Shown: positions 36,207 through 43,889 of the stretch, piece by piece
Layout: each line of letters begins with the position of its first letter
Position numbering within the stretch: the stretch's first letter is position 1
NCBI RefSeq assembly: GCF_000250635.1
Contig: NC_016940.1
Coordinates: 744,001-808,000, forward strand
DNA: 64,000 nt
Direction of reading: 5' to 3'
DNA from: Saprospira grandis str. Lewin
GTDB lineage: Bacteria > Bacteroidota > Bacteroidia > Chitinophagales > Saprospiraceae
Translations under genes and position numbers: made by a program
Notes under the pieces: generated by a model
The model's input: the letters and a program-made list of their open reading frames with translations, nothing else
What the model was told of the DNA's origin: nothing
Databases searched by the model: none

Positions 36207-36953
36207 CTAATCCTCCTGCTGCTTACAGCTTTCAATATGCTCAATCAAAGCAGGCAAGGACCAAGCCGATTCTATGCTATAATCCCCAATTTTGGTCCGC
36301 CGAAGGGCCGTCAAATAGGCGGCATTATCTAGGGCTCGGCCAAAATCATAGGCCAAAGAGCGAATATAAGTCCCCTTGCTACAGGCCACCTCAAAATCAA
36401 CCAAAGGCAGCTCGGTATTCGTCAGTTGAAAGTCAAAAATCTCGATGTTTCGGGCCTTGCGCTCTACTTCCTTACCCTTTCTGGCCAATTTATAGAGGGC
36501 TTGTCCCTTAATCTTTACGGCAGAAAACATGGGCGGATATTGAGCAATAGGGCCTAAAAACTGCTGTCTGGCCTGCTCCAAAGCCGCCGCATCAATACCC
36601 GCAATAGATTGCTGCTCTGTCTCTTCAGATTCGGCATCATAGGAGGGCGTTGTGGCCCCCAACTTGAGCTGGCCCGTATAGGTTTTGGGCATGCCCTGCA
36701 AACCATCTATTTTCTTGGTATATTTTCCCGTGCAAATGAGCAATAGGCCCGTGGCCAAGGGGTCTAAGGTGCCGGCATGCCCCACCTTAATTTTCTTGAC
36801 GCCCAAGCTGCGGCAAAGGGCATAGCGAATTTTATTGACCACATCAAAAGAGGTCCATTCCAAAGGTTTATCGACTAAAAGGAGGGCGCCCGCCTGAAAA
36901 TCGTAGGGCGCAGTTTGATTGAGTACTTCCAAGGTATTTATTTTGATTGTCAT
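36207..36953 (-). CDS. truB: tRNA pseudouridine(55) synthase
   Basis: This 248-residue enzyme converts U55 of the T-loop to pseudouridine in nearly all tRNAs. The catalytic motif KVGHAGTLDPLATGLL contains Asp64. Other TruB blocks are LLVDKPLEWTSFDVVN near residue 25, KTYTGQLKLGATT, and the C-terminal CSKGTYIRSLAYDFG. The length fits the short Bacteroidetes form that lacks a PUA domain. The gene follows tilS on the same strand after 76 bp; the two may be co-transcribed. The stop codon touches the A-run of a structured repeat, so no separate terminator is visible. Confidence 0.95.
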   Translation of the reverse strand: MTIKINTLEVLNQTAPYDFQAGALLLVDKPLEWTSFDVVNKIRYALCRSLGVKKIKVGHAGTLDPLATGLLLICTGKYTKKIDGLQGMPKTYTGQLKLGATTPSYDAESEETEQQSIAGIDAAALEQARQQFLGPIAQYPPMFSAVKIKGQALYKLARKGKEVERKARNIEIFDFQLTNTELPLVDFEVACSKGTYIRSLAYDFGRALDNAAYLTALRRTKIGDYSIESAWSLPALIEHIESCKQQED

Positions 36954-37029
36954 CGAACAAAGAAGGGCGGCCCAAAGCGCTGGCCCTAGCTGGGCAAAGC
37001 TAGGCTTTTTTGAGCATTTTTGCTAGGGC

Positions 37030-38364
37030 CTAGGCCTTTTTGAGTAGTTCTAAGCAAAGGCGGTTTGGCCCATCGGCCTGCTTGAATTGCTGCCCCAAAC
37101 GACGGCCCAAAACGGCCAAAATTGCTTTGTCTTGGGCCAAGACATACTGGACCTCCCGCTCAAATTGACTCAGCCCCTCATCTTTATAATATTTACTGAG
37201 CTTTTTGCTTTGGCCGCCCATGCCCAAGGGCCGAAAACGGTCGCCGGCCTGCTGTTGGCGCAGAAAAAGCCCCTTAGTGAGCTGCTCAGGCAATAGGCCC
37301 GCCCCTTTTTGCGCCCAATAGAGCCCTAAAATTTGCCCTTGGCCTAGGTCTAGCCGAATTTCTTGGCCCATTTCGGGAATCGGCAGGGCCAAAGGAGCCA
37401 AGGGGGGCTGCTCGGCAGGGCCCAAAACTAGGCCCCAGGCCATTTCTTGCAAGCGGTAATTGGGCGCCAAATGTAGGCCGCCCGCCTGTTGCTGCCGCTT
37501 GCTCCAAATATTCTGAATCTGCTTGGGGGCAAAGCCCAAAGGCCGCAACCAATATTGTAAAAAAAGCGCGGGCTCCGAGCATTGGGCTAAATTTTCCCAG
37601 CTCAAACGGGCCAATTCCCCATTTTTTCCTGCGGCCAACAAACGCTGCCGATAAGCCTGCATCTCCTTTTGGATAAAGCGGTTTTCCTCTCGCAAAAGGC
37701 CAATATTTTGGGCCAAACGCTCCTTATAATTTGGATAGGCCCGCTCGATTTCGGGCAAAACCCGATGCCGCAAAAAATTCCGCTTGTACTTGACCTCCTG
37801 ATTAGATTGGTCCTCTTTCCAGACTATATTTTGGGCCAAAGCATAACTTTTTAGGGCCGATTTTGGGACAGATAAAAGCGGGCGGCAGAGCTTTCGCTGC
37901 TCATCTTTGGGCAAAATTCCCTGCATACTGCCTAGGCCGCCGCCTCTTAGCTGCTGCAAGAAAAAAGTCTCTAATAAATCATCTAAATGATGGGCGGTCA
38001 GGATGTATTTGGCCCCAACTTGCTGCCGAATTTCCTCAAAATACTGATAGCGCAGGCTTCTGGCCCGAGCTTGCAAATTGCCGCCCTGCTGGGCCAATTC
38101 CTGGCCCAAATCATAGGTTTTAGTATAGAAAGGGATGCCCTTTTCTTGGGCCAATTGGGCCAAAAAATCGGCTTCTTCCTGAGCTGTTTCTCGCAGCTGA
38201 TAATTAAAATGTACCCAAACTTGCGGCTGCTCCCAACTCATCAGCAAATGGGCCAAAACCATAGAATCTAGGCCCCCGCTGATGCCCAAAACAAGGCGGT
38301 CCTCCCCTAGCTCAAAAAGTGATTGGGCCAAAATTTCCGCCCGAAGGCGCTGGGCTAAAGACAT
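37030..38364 (-). CDS. tilS: tRNA(Ile)-lysidine synthase
   Basis: This ATP-dependent PP-loop enzyme adds lysine to C34 of the CAU-anticodon tRNA-Ile, an essential modification. From the ATG at 38364 (MSLAQRLRAEIL) it is 444 residues. The PP-loop SGGLDS is at 29-34, and LTAHHLDDLLETFFLQQLRGGGLGSMQGI and KRNFLRHRVLPEIE follow in the usual order. The C-terminal TilS domain contains LFLRQQQAGDRFRPLGMGGQSKKLSKYYKDEG. The frame stays open upstream to 38514, but those residues are translated repeat sequence and are not part of the protein. It is followed by truB, another tRNA modification gene. Confidence 0.95.
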   Translation of the reverse strand: MSLAQRLRAEILAQSLFELGEDRLVLGISGGLDSMVLAHLLMSWEQPQVWVHFNYQLRETAQEEADFLAQLAQEKGIPFYTKTYDLGQELAQQGGNLQARARSLRYQYFEEIRQQVGAKYILTAHHLDDLLETFFLQQLRGGGLGSMQGILPKDEQRKLCRPLLSVPKSALKSYALAQNIVWKEDQSNQEVKYKRNFLRHRVLPEIERAYPNYKERLAQNIGLLREENRFIQKEMQAYRQRLLAAGKNGELARLSWENLAQCSEPALFLQYWLRPLGFAPKQIQNIWSKRQQQAGGLHLAPNYRLQEMAWGLVLGPAEQPPLAPLALPIPEMGQEIRLDLGQGQILGLYWAQKGAGLLPEQLTKGLFLRQQQAGDRFRPLGMGGQSKKLSKYYKDEGLSQFEREVQYVLAQDKAILAVLGRRLGQQFKQADGPNRLCLELLKKA

Positions 38365-38403
38365 AAACAAAAAGGCAATTATAAGGTATTTGCTAATCGG
38401 ATC

Positions 38404-38577
38404 TTTTTTTGGGGCTTCCCCGCCCTGCGGGCGGGTCGGGCTCTGTCGTGGCTCGCAGGTCTGCTCGGCCCTGCGGCGCTTGCAGCGCCTGGGTCTGCGG
38501 CTTCGCCGCACCACTTTCCATCCCTAAGCCTTAGGCGCTGCGCGCCTTGGCGGCGGCTAAAGCCGCCTGTAGGAGCG
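38404..38577 (-). repeat. Structured intergenic repeat, subtype B, copy 11
   Basis: The closing helix is GGCTT/AAGCC and the second helix GTGG/CCAC; both are compensated variants of the usual pairs. It includes the 5' hairpin block CTCCTACAGGCGGC...GCCGCC. The A-run end lies 40 bp upstream of the tilS ATG in the same direction. Confidence 0.87.
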
Positions 38578-38580
38578 ATA

Positions 38581-38614
38581 AAAAAAGCTCTTTCCGTAGA
38601 GAAAGAGCTTTTTT
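38581..38614 (-). terminator. Intrinsic terminator of the NtrC-type regulator gene
   Basis: A 14-bp stem AAAAAAGCTCTTTC/GAAAGAGCTTTTTT (38581-38594 with 38601-38614) lies 12 bp beyond the stop codon. Confidence 0.85.
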
Positions 38615-38625
38615 GAGGACCAAAA

Positions 38626-39891
38626 TTAGGCTTTAAACTTATGCCATTCGGCCTCTACCTCTTTTTGCAGACTTTGGAGGTCTTCATGTTCCTTAAACAA
38701 CTGGCGAAGTGGGTGGAACTTATGCATTGAAGGTGCAACAAATTGCTCTACATCGGCTCTTTTGATGCTCTTTTCGCTCAAAATGATGAGTCGCTCAATC
38801 ACATTGCGCAGCTCTCGGATATTTCCGGTCCAATCCATTTCTTGCAAAAGGGCCAGGGCATCGGCCTCCACTTTTTTGGCGGGGCGGCCATAATCTTGGC
38901 AGATGGCCTCTACAAAATGCTCCACCAACAAGGGAATATCTTCCTTGCGTTGATTGAGAGAAGGGACCTGAATAATGATTACGGCTAGACGATGGTATAA
39001 ATCTTCACGGAAGCGGCCCGCATTGATCTCCTCTCGAAGATCTTTATTGGTAGCGGCCACCACTCTTACATCTACTTTGATCTCCTTATCGCCCCCAACT
39101 CGAGTGATGCGGTTTTCTTGTAGGGCTCGGAGGACCTTAGCTTGGGCCGAGAGGCTCATATCGCCAATTTCGTCTAAGAAAAGGGTACCGCCATTGGCCT
39201 GTTCAAACTTTCCGATCCGTTGTTTTACGGCAGAAGTAAAGGCGCCTTTTTCGTGGCCAAACAACTCACTTTCGATGAGTTCGGAGGGAATAGCTGCACA
39301 ATTGACCTCTACAATAGGTTTATCGGAGCGATTACTTTTTTCGTGCATCCATCGGGCCACTAGCTCTTTACCGGTTCCGTTTGGACCAGTAACCAAGACT
39401 CGGGCGTCGGTGGGAGCTACTCGGTCTATAGTTTCTTTAATGCGTTGCACGCCTTCCGACTCTCCAATAATTTCTTGGGTCTTGCTCTTCTTGATTCTTC
39501 TTTTGAGGACCTTAGTTTCGGTGACCAAAGAAGATTTATCGAGGGCATTGCGGATCGTAATGAGCAGGCGGTTAAGATCTGGGGGCTTAGAAATATAGTC
39601 AAAAGCGCCTTTTTTGACGGTCTCCACGGCGGTATCGATATCGCCATGGCCCGAAATCATAATTACGGGTAGGTCGGGTTGGAGGATTTGGACTCTTTCG
39701 AGGACCTCCATACCGTCCATTTTGGGCATTTTAATATCGCAGATGACTGCATCATAGCCGCCTTTTTTGAGTTTGGATAGGGCATTGATTCCATCCTTGG
39801 CCTCATCTACTTTATAGTCTTCCATTTCTAGAATATCGCGCAATACATTGCGGATACTCTCTTCATCATCAATGATTAGTATTTTCACCAT
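38626..39891 (-). CDS. NtrC-family sigma-54 response regulator without DNA-binding domain
   Basis: This 421-residue protein has a receiver domain (residues 1-115) with acidic pocket IIDDEES, phospho-acceptor Asp52 in ICDIKMPKMDG, and Lys102 in YISKP. The AAA+ sigma-54 activation domain has Walker A GPNGTGKE (169-176), the sigma-54-contacting loop as GAFTSA (216-221; the common form is GAFTGA), Walker B TLFLDEIG (236-243) and an arginine-finger block GRFREDLYHRL. After the AAA+ lid only about 30 residues remain (FKEHEDLQSLQKEVEAEWHKFKA) and no Fis-type helix-turn-helix is present; a terminator follows at once, so this is not a window artefact. It may activate sigma-54 promoters without binding DNA, as some FlgR- or CtcC-like regulators do. 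No sensor kinase is adjacent. Confidence 0.92.
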   Translation of the reverse strand: MVKILIIDDEESIRNVLRDILEMEDYKVDEAKDGINALSKLKKGGYDAVICDIKMPKMDGMEVLERVQILQPDLPVIMISGHGDIDTAVETVKKGAFDYISKPPDLNRLLITIRNALDKSSLVTETKVLKRRIKKSKTQEIIGESEGVQRIKETIDRVAPTDARVLVTGPNGTGKELVARWMHEKSNRSDKPIVEVNCAAIPSELIESELFGHEKGAFTSAVKQRIGKFEQANGGTLFLDEIGDMSLSAQAKVLRALQENRITRVGGDKEIKVDVRVVAATNKDLREEINAGRFREDLYHRLAVIIIQVPSLNQRKEDIPLLVEHFVEAICQDYGRPAKKVEADALALLQEMDWTGNIRELRNVIERLIILSEKSIKRADVEQFVAPSMHKFHPLRQLFKEHEDLQSLQKEVEAEWHKFKA

Positions 39892-40011
39892 AGGGTTTGC
39901 TCTTTTTATAGGGGCTTAAGATAAAGATTATAGGTCATTTTTAAAATTGGGCGGCTGTTTTATTGAAGAAGAGAATTGGGCGCAGGGCTTTTAATTGGCC
40001 GAAGGCCAAAC

Positions 40012-40146
40012 GGCCTAGCGATGCGGCGGGGTGGCCCGCAGGGCCAGACCGAGTTTTTGAGCGCAGCGAAAAAACGAAGGGCCGAGCAGACCTGCGAGCC
40101 CCAAAGCGTAGCGCCGCAAGGCGAAGCCGCAGCGGAGGCCCCAAAA
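40012..40146 (+). repeat. Structured intergenic repeat, subtype A, copy 12
   Basis: Closing helix GGCCT/AGGCC; second helix GGGG/CCCC; variable hairpin GTTTTTGAGCGCAGCGAAAAAAC. It lies in the 358-bp gap between the regulator gene and parB, with its A-run end 104 bp before the parB ATG, on the same strand. A separate small hairpin TTGGCCGAAGGCCAA precedes it. Confidence 0.85.
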
Positions 40147-40210
40147 CAGCAAGCCTAGTATTCAAAAAAAAGGGAAGAGATGATTTTAGGCAAGTTCTCT
40201 AAAAAAAGCG

Positions 40211-40218
40211 TATTTTTG
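40211..40218 (+). promoter_or_regulatory. Possible -7 box of parB
   Basis: TATTTTTG fits TAnnTTTG and lies 32 bp before the parB ATG. The -33 element is weak (TTTA about 23 bp upstream). Confidence 0.45.
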
Positions 40219-40249
40219 GAGCTTGAATTAGATGACATTATAACGTACC

Positions 40250-41329
40250 ATGGCAAAAAAGCTAAATAGAGGACAGGGAGTTGGGGCCCTTTTTTCGAAA
40301 ATCAATCCCAATATTGAGGTGAATAAAGAGGAATTGGTTCGGGAATTATCGAACACGGTGGCGGATATTCCCTTAGATCAGATCAGTTTCAATCCGGACA
40401 ATCCTCGTTTAGAGTTTGATGAGGAGGCCTTATTGCAGTTATCGGAATCGATTAAGAAGCATGGGCTCATTCAGCCGATAACGGTAAGGCATTTGGGGGA
40501 GAATCAGTTTCAGCTCATATCTGGAGAGCGTCGGTTGCGGGCTTCTAAGCTGGCGGCTTTGGGTCAGGTGCCGGCCTATATTCGGGTGGCCAATGATGAG
40601 GCCATGTTGGAATTGGCTTTGATTGAGAACATTCAGCGGCAGGATTTGAATGCGATAGAGATTGCGAGCACCTATCAGCGGATGATGGATGAGTTAAAAT
40701 TGACGGAAGAGCAATTATCTAAGCGGGTTAATAAGAAGCGGAGCACGGTGAGTAATTATGTGCGTTTGCTTCGTTTGCCGGGTCAGATTCAGAATGCCAT
40801 TAAGGCGCGGCAGATTTCTATGGGTCATGCGCGGGCTTTAGCTGGATTGAATGAGGAGCAGCTGCAGAGTATTTTGTTTGAGGCGACGATGGAGGAGAAA
40901 TTATCGGTGCGCAAGGTAGAGCAATACAGCAAACTTTTGCAGAAGGGCAACTCATTGGACAAGGCGATCATGGGCTTGAAGTCGGGTTTAATTGCCTTGG
41001 GTCATTTGGCGGAATTGAGTCGTTTGGAGAAATTGGACGAGCAACTTTATTTATATAAAGAGATCATTCGTTCCAACTGGTCGGTAGAAGAGACTCGTCT
41101 TTGGTTGGACAAGCAATTGGCCAAAAAGGAGGGAGAAGCAGCGCCCAAAGAGGAGAAGAAAAAAGTTTTGCCAGCCGCCTATCAGAACTTGCAAGAGCGT
41201 TTAAAATCTCAGTTGGGGGCCAAGGTGCAGCTCAAGGCCAATGAAAAGGGCAAGGGGCAGATCATCATCAACTTTATGGACCCTGATGATTTGGAGCGAA
41301 TATTAGAGCAACTCAACTATGAAGCATAA
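40250..41329 (+). CDS. parB: ParB/Spo0J chromosome partitioning protein
   Basis: This 359-residue protein binds parS sites and slides as a CTP-dependent clamp to segregate replication origins. The N-terminal CTP-binding ParB domain (residues 30-130) shows DQISFNPDNPR, ISGERRLRASKLA and ALIENIQRQDLNAIEIA. The helix-turn-helix region follows (EEQLSKRVNKKRSTVSNYVRLLRLP, then MGHARALAGL). The C-terminal part is Lys/Glu-rich and should dimerise (ILEQLNYEA at the end). The usual partner parA is not upstream; the preceding gene is on the other strand and separated by a repeat. The stop overlaps the next gene by 11 bp, so the three genes 40250-42570 are probably co-transcribed. Confidence 0.95.
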   Translation: MAKKLNRGQGVGALFSKINPNIEVNKEELVRELSNTVADIPLDQISFNPDNPRLEFDEEALLQLSESIKKHGLIQPITVRHLGENQFQLISGERRLRASKLAALGQVPAYIRVANDEAMLELALIENIQRQDLNAIEIASTYQRMMDELKLTEEQLSKRVNKKRSTVSNYVRLLRLPGQIQNAIKARQISMGHARALAGLNEEQLQSILFEATMEEKLSVRKVEQYSKLLQKGNSLDKAIMGLKSGLIALGHLAELSRLEKLDEQLYLYKEIIRSNWSVEETRLWLDKQLAKKEGEAAPKEEKKKVLPAAYQNLQERLKSQLGAKVQLKANEKGKGQIIINFMDPDDLERILEQLNYEA

Positions 41330-41930
41330 TATTTTATTTGCTTTTCTACTGCTATTGTCCTGTCCTTTATGGGGGCAGGACAGTTTGCGTTTGGTCCCAG
41401 AGGATGGGCCAAGGGCGAAGGCAAAAGCGAGGCAACTGGACCCACAGAAAGCCTGGCGTTGGGCTTTACTACCGGGAGGCGGACAAATTTATAACCGTCG
41501 GTATTGGAAACTGCCTATTGTTTATGGGGGCATAGGGACCTTAGTGTATCTATCTATAGATAATCGCCAAAAATATCAGTGTTATCGGCAGTCCTATTTA
41601 GCGGTAGTAGACAGTGATCCGAATACGGTAAATACTTGTGATCCAAATTTGACCGATGCTCAATTAAAAATCTTACGGGATGCATATCGTCAGCAGTACG
41701 AGTATTCTGTAGCGGGATTGATTGGGTTTTATGGGCTAACGATACTAGATGCTTTTGTAGACGCTCACTTAAGTAGTTTTGATGTGAGTGACGACCTTAG
41801 TTTGCATTGGAATATTGGCGGGCGGCCGCATTATCAGGCTTTTTCGGGGCAGACGGGATATCATCCGGAGTTACAGCTTCAGTTACGTCCTCGACGAGCG
41901 CAAAAAAAGCGGCCAATTCCTCATTTCTGA
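41319..41930 (+). CDS. DUF5683 domain-containing protein
   Basis: This 203-residue protein begins with a signal-like hydrophobic stretch (ILFAFLLLLSCPLWGQ). It has the DUF5683 core: RWALLPGGGQIYNRRYWKLPIVYGGIGTLVYLSI, a central helix with RQQYEYSVAG, and LTILDAFVDAHLSSFDVSD. Members of this family commonly follow parB in Bacteroidetes; their function is unknown, and they look like small envelope proteins with two hydrophobic segments. The start overlaps the parB end by 11 bp, so translation may be coupled. The C-terminus is basic (RPRRAQKKRPIPHF). Confidence 0.88.
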   Translation: MKHNILFAFLLLLSCPLWGQDSLRLVPEDGPRAKAKARQLDPQKAWRWALLPGGGQIYNRRYWKLPIVYGGIGTLVYLSIDNRQKYQCYRQSYLAVVDSDPNTVNTCDPNLTDAQLKILRDAYRQQYEYSVAGLIGFYGLTILDAFVDAHLSSFDVSDDLSLHWNIGGRPHYQAFSGQTGYHPELQLQLRPRRAQKKRPIPHF

Positions 41931-41943
41931 TTATTGGTCATTT

Positions 41944-42570
41944 ATGCACAAGCGGCTCTTTTTTATTTTTTTCTATTGTTTTCTTTCGCCTTTATCGGCT
42001 CAAAACTGGGGATGGAGTAGTTATTTGGACCTCAACATTTACCAGAACTATCAGCAAGCGCAACTTTTGGGGCAAGAGGGGGCTTCGGCTGGGCAGTGGC
42101 TCAACCTCTTGCCTGCGGTAGGTTTGGGAGTATATCGGCGGGGGCGTCATGGGCAGAGCTATCAGTTATTATTGGCTACAGAGTACCAGCCCTTTGCGAT
42201 GAACAGCCAAGATTATGGGGGCTTGGGGAGTCTTTCTTTTCCTCTTTTATTTCGGGCCCAGCATCGGTTTAGCAAAAAAGAAATCGGGATGGGGGGCTTT
42301 ATGAGTTTGGGAGCTGGGGTACAATGGAGCCGGATTCATTTGTATGATCGGCCAGAAAGCCTGCGGCAATTGCCCAACCCTTATTTTTACAGCTGGGTAG
42401 TAGAGCTAGCTTTTGGTTTGGAGCAATTGGTCCAATTTGAGGCTAAGCAAAAGCGGCGTTTTGCCTTCTTTTTTCGCTTTGGCAGTTCAGAATTGGGGGC
42501 CGAAACCCTAAACTTTGGTTTGCGTTTGGGGTTTGACAAGCCTTTTTCGGCTCCTTTTCGGCAATTTTAG
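41944..42570 (+). CDS. Probable outer-membrane beta-barrel protein
   Basis: From the ATG at 41944 (MHKRLFFIFFYCFL) the protein is 208 residues with a Sec signal ending SPLSAQ. The mature part alternates short amphipathic strands rich in Tyr, Phe and Gly (SYLDLNIYQNY, LGVYRRGRHGQSYQLLLATEYQPF, GAGVQWSRIHLYD, YSWVVELAFGLEQLV), ending in RLGFDKPF. This is what an 8- to 10-strand outer-membrane barrel looks like. No named family is recognised. It starts 13 bp after the DUF5683 gene, so it is probably the third gene of the parB operon. The long frame upstream to 41788 overlaps the DUF5683 gene in another frame and is not used. Confidence 0.7.
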   Translation: MHKRLFFIFFYCFLSPLSAQNWGWSSYLDLNIYQNYQQAQLLGQEGASAGQWLNLLPAVGLGVYRRGRHGQSYQLLLATEYQPFAMNSQDYGGLGSLSFPLLFRAQHRFSKKEIGMGGFMSLGAGVQWSRIHLYDRPESLRQLPNPYFYSWVVELAFGLEQLVQFEAKQKRRFAFFFRFGSSELGAETLNFGLRLGFDKPFSAPFRQF

Positions 42571-42573
42571 GAC

Positions 42574-42602
42574 AAAAAAAGGGAGCAGCTTTCGCTGCTC
42601 CC
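42574..42602 (-). terminator. Intrinsic terminator of the coiled-coil gene at 42629
   Basis: A perfect 9-bp stem GGGAGCAGC/GCTGCTCCC (42581-42589 with 42594-42602) is followed on the minus strand by TTTTTTTGTC. It lies 26 bp beyond the stop codon. Confidence 0.85.
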
Positions 42603-42628
42603 ATTCACATTCCAATTAAAAAAATAGT

Positions 42629-43699
42629 CTACTTCCCTTTGCCCATATTTTTGGCTTGTTCCATAGCGATTTCGCGCATGGCCTTAAAGGAGTCGGCAGA
42701 AGAAGAATTTTCCAAAGCTTTGACGGCCAACTGTTGAGCTTGGCGTTGTGTATCCTCTAGTTGGGCATACAGTTTATGAATTTGGTCCTTTTGTTTATCC
42801 AAAGTGCTGTTCAAGTCATCAATAATATGTTGTAGTGCGTTGAGTTCGCCTTCTTGCTCGGTTTTGAGCATTTTCATTTTGACCTTATGGTCTCTTTCGA
42901 CGATTCCCTTGGCTTCGGCTTCGGCTTTTTTGACCTCTTTGCGGAGTTTTTCTTCTAGCTCTTCAAAATCGGCCTTGTATTTTGCCTGTTCCTCTTCTTG
43001 TTCCTTTACTGATTTCTCTTCAGCGGCCCAAGCTTCTTCCTTTTGTTCCTGAATTGTTTGCAATTCGAGTTCAAGCTGATTTGATTTCTGCTTATAGTTA
43101 TCGTCCTCGATTTTGCGTTCTTGCTTCAGTTGGTAGTCGTATTGTTCTTTATCGCGGCTACGTTCTTGTTCGGCCTCGCGTTGCATTTCGGCAATTTCTT
43201 CCGATTTGAGTTCTTGTTCTTTATCCCAGCTTCTTTGCTGTTCTTCTAGCTGCTCTTTATAGGCTTTTTCTTTGGCCTCAAATTCCTCTTCAAATTGTTT
43301 TTGGCTCGCTAGATATTCCTCAATAATTTTGAGCATGCTATCGGCATCCACCTCAATATCATAGAGTTTTTGGATCTCTTGGCCTTCTTCTTCCAGTTTG
43401 GTTTGAAGATTTTGGAGTTTTTCGGCTTCAATAGCTTGCAGGGCAGAATTATCGCTAAAAGCGGGAGCAATGCCTTGTTCTACAGCTTTGAGCGTAGCAA
43501 TAATCCCTTCCAAGTTTTTGAGCTCAGCCGTTTTATAGACCACTTTTTCTTGGATCACGGTTTTTGTGCTGCTCGTTGTGCTAGGAGCGGGAGCTTTCTC
43601 TTTATTTTTGAGTTGTTTTTCCAAATCCTTGACCTTGGCCAAAGCCTCTTTATAGGCATTCATGATTTGGTTTTTGGTATTGCGCATGGATACAGCCAT
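42629..43699 (-). CDS. Long coiled-coil protein, paralogue 1
   Basis: This 356-residue protein is almost wholly predicted coiled coil: Glu, Lys and Gln dominate from residue 100 to 330 (for example KAYKEQLEEQQRSWDKEQELKSEEIAEMQREAEQERS). A short N-terminal coil, a Ser/Thr/Pro linker (APAPSTTSSTKTV) and a more globular segment (residues 55-110) precede it. The end AQQLAVKALENSSSADSFKAMREIAMEQAKNMGKGK resembles the end of the neighbouring gene (MQALSIKALENKQAS), so the two are paralogues. There is no signal peptide or membrane segment. It may be a cytoskeletal or structural protein; nothing in the sequence fixes a function. Confidence 0.75.
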   Translation of the reverse strand: MAVSMRNTKNQIMNAYKEALAKVKDLEKQLKNKEKAPAPSTTSSTKTVIQEKVVYKTAELKNLEGIIATLKAVEQGIAPAFSDNSALQAIEAEKLQNLQTKLEEEGQEIQKLYDIEVDADSMLKIIEEYLASQKQFEEEFEAKEKAYKEQLEEQQRSWDKEQELKSEEIAEMQREAEQERSRDKEQYDYQLKQERKIEDDNYKQKSNQLELELQTIQEQKEEAWAAEEKSVKEQEEEQAKYKADFEELEEKLRKEVKKAEAEAKGIVERDHKVKMKMLKTEQEGELNALQHIIDDLNSTLDKQKDQIHKLYAQLEDTQRQAQQLAVKALENSSSADSFKAMREIAMEQAKNMGKGK

Positions 43700-43889
43700 G
43701 ATATATATAATTTAGAGTTGAAGACAAAAAGAAGATACAAAAGATAAAAGAAGAGATTTTAACTCCCCAAGCTCACAAAGAAAACAGAATCATCTGGCTA
43801 ATGGAGTAAAATAGCGGCTGGCGCTGCACTCCCTTTGGGTTTGGGAGCTGGGGCGTTAAAAAATCCCTCTACATTTTTGGCCTAACTAT

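Noticed and set aside
36985-37010. Plus-strand terminator between tilS and truB (CCTAGCT/AGCTAGG with T-run)
   Set aside because: The hairpin and T-run are real but point against transcription of both genes; it could only end antisense RNA, for which there is no evidence.
38365-38514. N-terminal extension of tilS into 38514
   Set aside because: The added residues are translated repeat sequence; the family start is MSLAQRL at 38364. The same applies to mqnD, ltaE, rusA and the 59.9 kb gene.
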